From an uncultured Clostridia bacterium (lineage in GTDB: Bacteria > Bacillota > Clostridia > Christensenellales > Borkfalkiaceae), in the NCBI GenBank assembly GCA_944372565.1, contig CALVZR010000084.1, forward strand, positions 1-8,361: a stretch of DNA of 8,361 nucleotides. The letters run 5' to 3'. Each line of letters begins with the position of its first letter. The stretch's first letter is position 1. Positions 5,375-8,361 of the stretch are shown piece by piece. Below the pieces are notes generated by a model. That model was not told where the DNA came from. It ran no database searches and saw only the letters and a program-made list of their open reading frames with translations. The position numbers and the translations under genes are program-made.

Positions 5375-7624
5375 TTATCGATTACCGAGCAGCGCGTTGA
5401 GTTTTGCGATGATCTCTTCCATCTGCGCCACGGTAATTTTCATCATGGAAATAATGCCTCTCAGCGGCACGCCCGAAACGAGTTTCAATAGCGCTTCCTT
5501 TTCCAGCGAAATGCCCATCACGGAGCCGCTGTTCCCGCTCTTTTTCACGAGGGAGGCGATCCTGTCCTCCACGAAGGAACGGGTGAGGGGGTGCGCGTAC
5601 AGTTCGCCCAGCGTGGTCGCCATGTTCACGACGAGTTTTTCTTCGCCGCCCGCGAACGAAATTTCCGTTTCCGCGCGGAGATCGCGCGAGGAACTGCCCG
5701 CAAAGATTTTGTATCTGCCTCCCGCGACGATCCAGCCGCCCGCGTTTTCGTCGTAATGCGCGAAAGATCGCCTGTTCAGCGCGAAAACCGCCGTCTTTTC
5801 CTCCCCCGCCTGCAAGGCGAGTTTTTCAAACCCTTTGAGTTCTTTCATTCCGTCCGGGCCTTCGATATAGAGCTGCACCGCCTCTTTGCCGAAAGTTTTT
5901 CCCGTGTTTTTCACGTTCACGCGCACGGTATATTCCGTTTCGCCGATCTTTTCCGCAGCGAGGCCGCCGTAGGAAAATTCCGTATAACACAGCCCGTGCC
6001 CGAACGGAAAGAGCACTTCCGCCTCTTTTTTGTCGTAATAGCGGTATCCCACGTAAACGCCTTCGGCATAGGCGCACCGTTTGCCTTTGCCGGGGAAAGT
6101 GAGATACGAGGGATTGTCCGAAAGTTTTTTCGGGAAGGTTTCGGGCAGTTTGCCGGAGGGGTTGATCCTGCCGAACAGCGCCGCCGCGACCGCCTCCCCC
6201 ACGCCCTCGCCGCCGAGATAGGCTTCCAAAACCGCCTTGACCTCCCCGATCCACGGCATTTCGACGGGCGAACCGTTGTGCAGCACCACAACGGTGTTTT
6301 TCTGCACGGCGGCGATTTCCCTCACCAGCCTGTCGTGGCTTGCGGGCAGGCGCATGTGATCCCTGTCGTAACCTTCCGATTCAAAGGTATCCGGCAGGCC
6401 GATGAACAGCACCGCCGCGTCCGCCTCCTTCGCCGCGGCGACCGCCGCCGAAAGCAGCGCGCCGTTTTCTCCCTCGTCCGCAAGGCTGTATCCGCGCTCG
6501 TAAACGACGGACGCATATTTTTCGGCGGCTTTGAGCGCGCCGACGCATCCTTCCGTGCGGATGTGCGAACTTCCCCCGCCCTGAAAACGCGGCTTTTCGG
6601 CAAATTCGCCGATAAACGCGATCTTCTTTTTGCCGTCGAGGGGAAGCATCCCCTCTTCGTTTTTCAGAAGGACGAGGCACTCGCCCGCGGCGGCAGCCGC
6701 TTTCTTCCTGTCCTTTGCAAAATCGATGCCCGTGCGCTTGTTTTCGTCCGGCGCGCACTTTTCCGCCAGGCAGAGCAGGCGCCGAACCGCTTCGTCGAGG
6801 ATTTTTTCGCCCAGAGCGCCGCTTTTTACCGCCGCAACGATCTGCTTATCCGTCGTGCCGTCGCCGCCGGGCATTTCGAGATCCAGCCCCGCCGCAAGCG
6901 CTTTCACGCGGTCCACCACCGCGCCCCAGTCGCTCATCACCAGCCCGTCGAATCCCCATTCTTTGCGGAGAACGTCGGTCAGAAGCCATTTGTTCTGCGA
7001 GGCGTATTCCCCGTTGATGCGGTTGTAAGAACACATCATGGTAAAGGGCTTTGCCTCCTTCACCACCTTTTCGAACGCGGCGAGATAGATCTCGCGCATC
7101 GTGCGTTCGTCCGCGTCTGCGGAAACGACCATACGGTCGGTTTCCTGGTTGTTCATCGCGAAATGTTTCATGCTCACGCCCACGCCGCGGCTCTGCACGC
7201 CCTTCACGTATTCCGCGGCGAGCTCCCCGCTTAAATAGGGATCCTCCGAAAAATATTCGAAATTCCGCCCGCAAAGGGGGGTGCGCTTGATGTTCACGGC
7301 AGGTCCCAGCAGCACGGAAACGCCTTCCGCAACGCATTCGTCGCCCAGCGTTTCGCCGAGATCGCGCAGCAGCGCCCTGTCGAAAGAAGCCGCCGTCGCG
7401 CACGCGGCGGGAAAACACACCGCGCTGATGCTGCCGTTGATGCCGAGGTTATCCCCCTCGCCGTGCTGCGTGCGCAGGCCGTGCGGCCCGTCGGAAACCA
7501 TAATCTTTTTCACGCCGAGGCGCTCCACCGCCTTCGTGTGCCACATATCCGCGCCCGAACAAAGCCCCGCTTTTTCTTCGAGCGTCATTTCGCGGATGAC
7601 TTTTTCGATCTCTGCATGTTTCAC
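5375..7624 (-). CDS. Glycoside hydrolase family 3 beta-glycosidase (beta-glucosidase-like), cytoplasmic
   Basis: This 749-residue enzyme should remove terminal beta-linked sugars from oligosaccharides with retention of configuration. The N-terminal barrel (about 1-290) has SDGPHGLR (44-51), GRNFEYFSEDP (119-129), KHFAMNNQE (153-161) and the nucleophile motif VMSDWGA with D232. The second alpha/beta domain (about 315-500) has QGGGSSH and FESEGYDRDHMRLP; E415 or E417 is the likely acid/base. A fibronectin type III-like domain follows at about 560-660 (VKNTGKTFGKEAVQLY). The last 80 residues form an extra helical tail (TLGELYAHPLTRSFVEDR), as in other Clostridia GH3 proteins; no PA14 insert is seen. 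There is no signal peptide, so it acts inside the cell on imported sugar. The start is GTG at 7624 with AGGGAG 8 nt upstream; homology begins there (IEKVIREMTLEEKAGL). It is the first gene of the operon. All expected catalytic motifs are present. The exact sugar cannot be told. Confidence 0.95.
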   Translation of the reverse strand: MKHAEIEKVIREMTLEEKAGLCSGADMWHTKAVERLGVKKIMVSDGPHGLRTQHGEGDNLGINGSISAVCFPAACATAASFDRALLRDLGETLGDECVAEGVSVLLGPAVNIKRTPLCGRNFEYFSEDPYLSGELAAEYVKGVQSRGVGVSMKHFAMNNQETDRMVVSADADERTMREIYLAAFEKVVKEAKPFTMMCSYNRINGEYASQNKWLLTDVLRKEWGFDGLVMSDWGAVVDRVKALAAGLDLEMPGGDGTTDKQIVAAVKSGALGEKILDEAVRRLLCLAEKCAPDENKRTGIDFAKDRKKAAAAAGECLVLLKNEEGMLPLDGKKKIAFIGEFAEKPRFQGGGSSHIRTEGCVGALKAAEKYASVVYERGYSLADEGENGALLSAAVAAAKEADAAVLFIGLPDTFESEGYDRDHMRLPASHDRLVREIAAVQKNTVVVLHNGSPVEMPWIGEVKAVLEAYLGGEGVGEAVAAALFGRINPSGKLPETFPKKLSDNPSYLTFPGKGKRCAYAEGVYVGYRYYDKKEAEVLFPFGHGLCYTEFSYGGLAAEKIGETEYTVRVNVKNTGKTFGKEAVQLYIEGPDGMKELKGFEKLALQAGEEKTAVFALNRRSFAHYDENAGGWIVAGGRYKIFAGSSSRDLRAETEISFAGGEEKLVVNMATTLGELYAHPLTRSFVEDRIASLVKKSGNSGSVMGISLEKEALLKLVSGVPLRGIISMMKITVAQMEEIIAKLNALLGNR

Positions 7625-7656
7625 CGTATTCGCTCCCTTTCCTCCGTAATGCGCCG

Positions 7657-7704
7657 TTGCGGATTAGCTTTCTAATCCGCAAAAAGAACGTCCTTTTTGC
7701 GCTT
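7657..7704 (-). promoter_or_regulatory. Two overlapping hairpins in the GH3 leader
   Basis: In the minus-strand leader, hairpin A pairs GCAAAAAG (7693-7700) with CTTTTTGC (7679-7686), with one more C-G pair at the base. Hairpin B is an 11-bp perfect inverted repeat, TTGCGGATTAG (7672-7682) against CTAATCCGCAA (7657-7667), with a 4-nt loop. The 3' arm of A shares the bases TTGCG with the 5' arm of B, so both cannot form fully at once. B ends about 32 nt before the GTG start, just ahead of the ribosome binding region. Neither hairpin is followed by a T-run, so it is not a classic terminator. A regulatory switch, an mRNA-stability element or a degenerate repeat are all possible. Confidence 0.5.
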
Positions 7705-7757
7705 TCGTAGGCGTTCTGTTTGTTTTGCGGTCTTATTTTAACACAGAAAACCCCCGT

Positions 7758-7787
7758 TTTATATCAAAATTTCTTTATAAATGTCAA
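7758..7787 (-). promoter_or_regulatory. Promoter of the GH3 / sugar-uptake operon
   Basis: Minus strand: perfect -35 TTGACA (7782-7787) and -10 TATAAA (7758-7763) with an 18-bp spacer, or ATATAA with 17 bp. It lies in an AT-rich stretch and would give a leader of about 125 nt. No obvious cre site or operator palindrome overlaps it. A less ideal match, TTAAAATAAG, lies further downstream near 7730-7740. Confidence 0.75.
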
Positions 7788-7870
7788 TTTTTCCCACAAA
7801 ATTGAAAAAATTTTTCGAAATCGGAAAATTTAAGTCACAAAGCAAACCGACACAGATTTCATAGAAAAGC

Positions 7871-7905
7871 AAAGGCAGCCGCTTTCTTAAAGTGACTGCC
7901 TTTTT
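7871..7905. terminator. Bidirectional intrinsic terminator
   Basis: AAAGGCAG (7871-7878) pairs with CTGCCTTT (7896-7903). After one mismatch the stem continues CGCTTT/AAAGTG around a CTT loop. It is followed by TTTTT on the plus strand; on the minus strand it is followed by TTTGCTTTTCT. It most likely ends the leftward DUF1893 transcript and insulates the GH3 promoter. Confidence 0.85.
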
Positions 7906-7922
7906 AATGCGCTTTTTATCTA

Positions 7923-7986
7923 TTGAAGCGGTTCTTCAAGCCCCGTCGGTTCAACGCGCGGGCGGGTTCCTCGCCGGAAGGCGGGG
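7923..7986. repeat. Short GC-rich inverted repeats downstream of DUF1893
   Basis: TTGAAG (7923-7928) and CTTCAA (7934-7939) form one small hairpin. CCCCG (7941-7945) can pair with CGGGG (7982-7986), enclosing GC-rich DNA. I recognise no RNA family or gene here; it is untranslated 3' region of DUF1893 or simple intergenic structure. Confidence 0.35.
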
Positions 7987-7999
7987 TTAAATCTGTTAT

Positions 8000-8361
8000 T
8001 TATTTCTTCCGCGAAAGAAACGCGGCGCGTTCTTTCACGGCGGCGAGCGCCTCGGCGGGATCTTCGATCTGCAGCACAGCCTCCTCCATAGGGCAAATCC
8101 CCGTGCCCGCGCGATTGATAATGCCGCGCGTAAGCAAACCGTATTCCGTTTCAACGCCGTGTTTGCGCAAAACGATAAGCGCGCTCTCGCCAAGCACCGA
8201 CGCATACAGCCTGCCGATCTTCATATACGCGTAAAGGAGCGCCGCCGCTTTGCCGACGATTTTATCCGCGGCGTACGCGCCCGTAAAGTCGGTTCCGCCG
8301 GCGATAAAATCCAACAGCGGTTTCACGCCGCGCTCCGCGCTCTTATATATGCGCCCGCCTT
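8000..8361 (-). CDS. DUF1893 (TM1506-like) protein, 5' end beyond the window
   Basis: The frame is open to the right edge: reading in, it gives GGRIYKSAERG, then VKPLLDFIAGGTDFTGAY, then ADKIVGKAAALL. The GTG at 8326 is therefore internal, not the start; some 15-25 residues should lie outside. Conserved DUF1893 features are visible: the ADKIVGKAAA segment, the HGVETEYG segment and the hallmark INRAGTGICPMEEAV near the C-terminus. The family has a cytidine-deaminase-like fold (structure known for Thermotoga TM1506), but its function is not established. The stop is TAA at 8000, and a strong bidirectional terminator lies 95 nt downstream, so this is a separate transcription unit from the GH3 operon. 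Confidence 0.9.
   Translation of the reverse strand, partial: GGRIYKSAERGVKPLLDFIAGGTDFTGAYAADKIVGKAAALLYAYMKIGRLYASVLGESALIVLRKHGVETEYGLLTRGIINRAGTGICPMEEAVLQIEDPAEALAAVKERAAFLSRKK

Noticed and set aside
5591..7234. 547-codon plus-strand open frame opposite the GH3 gene
   Set aside because: It is the antisense shadow of a GC-biased real gene; the translation has no recognisable domain and no credible ribosome binding site.
7640..7990. Possible CRISPR array, tRNA gene or riboswitch in the long intergenic region
   Set aside because: No repeated unit with spacers and no cloverleaf; the inverted repeats are explained by leader hairpins and a terminator, and none matches a riboswitch motif that I know.
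7923..8234. 103-codon plus-strand open frame
   Set aside because: Antisense to the DUF1893 gene, which has conserved family motifs.

Overview
The window looks like chromosomal DNA of a Bacillota bacterium, most likely an uncultured gut-type Clostridia. Three things support this: a T-box leader in front of ileS, a large Bacillus/Clostridium-type SRP RNA with an Alu domain, and an LplA/LplB-type sugar uptake locus beside a cytoplasmic GH3 glycosidase. The exact lineage cannot be read from the sequence.

Left part (1-1550) is translation and secretion housekeeping. The 5' two-thirds of a kilobase of ileS (type-2, eukaryote-like isoleucyl-tRNA synthetase) runs leftward, controlled by a complete T-box riboswitch with an AUC specifier and an attenuator terminator. 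Back to back with it, running rightward, is the SRP RNA gene with its own promoter and a strong intrinsic terminator. The two divergent promoters have near-consensus boxes, each with 17-bp spacing.

Centre (1551-5351) is a damaged region. Just after the SRP RNA terminator lies the left end of an IS30-family element, cut after 33 codons of transposase. It abuts, in the opposite orientation, the 3' end of an AraC-family regulator gene that has lost its 5' end. The regulator is fused out of frame to the last codons of an LplB-type ABC sugar permease. The expected second permease (LplC) is absent. Upstream of the permease is an LplA-type extracellular sugar-binding lipoprotein gene carrying a single-base frameshift. 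Read as one leftward operon, the original order was GH3 glycosidase - binding lipoprotein - permease - (second permease, lost) - AraC regulator.

Right part (5375-8361): an intact GH3 beta-glycosidase gene with its own promoter and a leader containing two overlapping, mutually exclusive hairpins; a bidirectional terminator; and the 3' part of a DUF1893 (TM1506-like) gene that enters from the right edge. Between the GH3 promoter and the terminator (7788-7870) there is only AT-rich DNA in which I see no gene. Between the terminator and DUF1893 (7906-7999) there are short GC-rich inverted repeats and no gene.

Functionally, the operon would have imported a small oligosaccharide through the lipoprotein and membrane permeases and hydrolysed it inside the cell with the GH3 enzyme, under AraC control. 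As written, only the GH3 gene is clearly intact. I did not find a convincing new biological system. The most noteworthy features are the concentration of lesions in the uptake locus and the structured GH3 leader.
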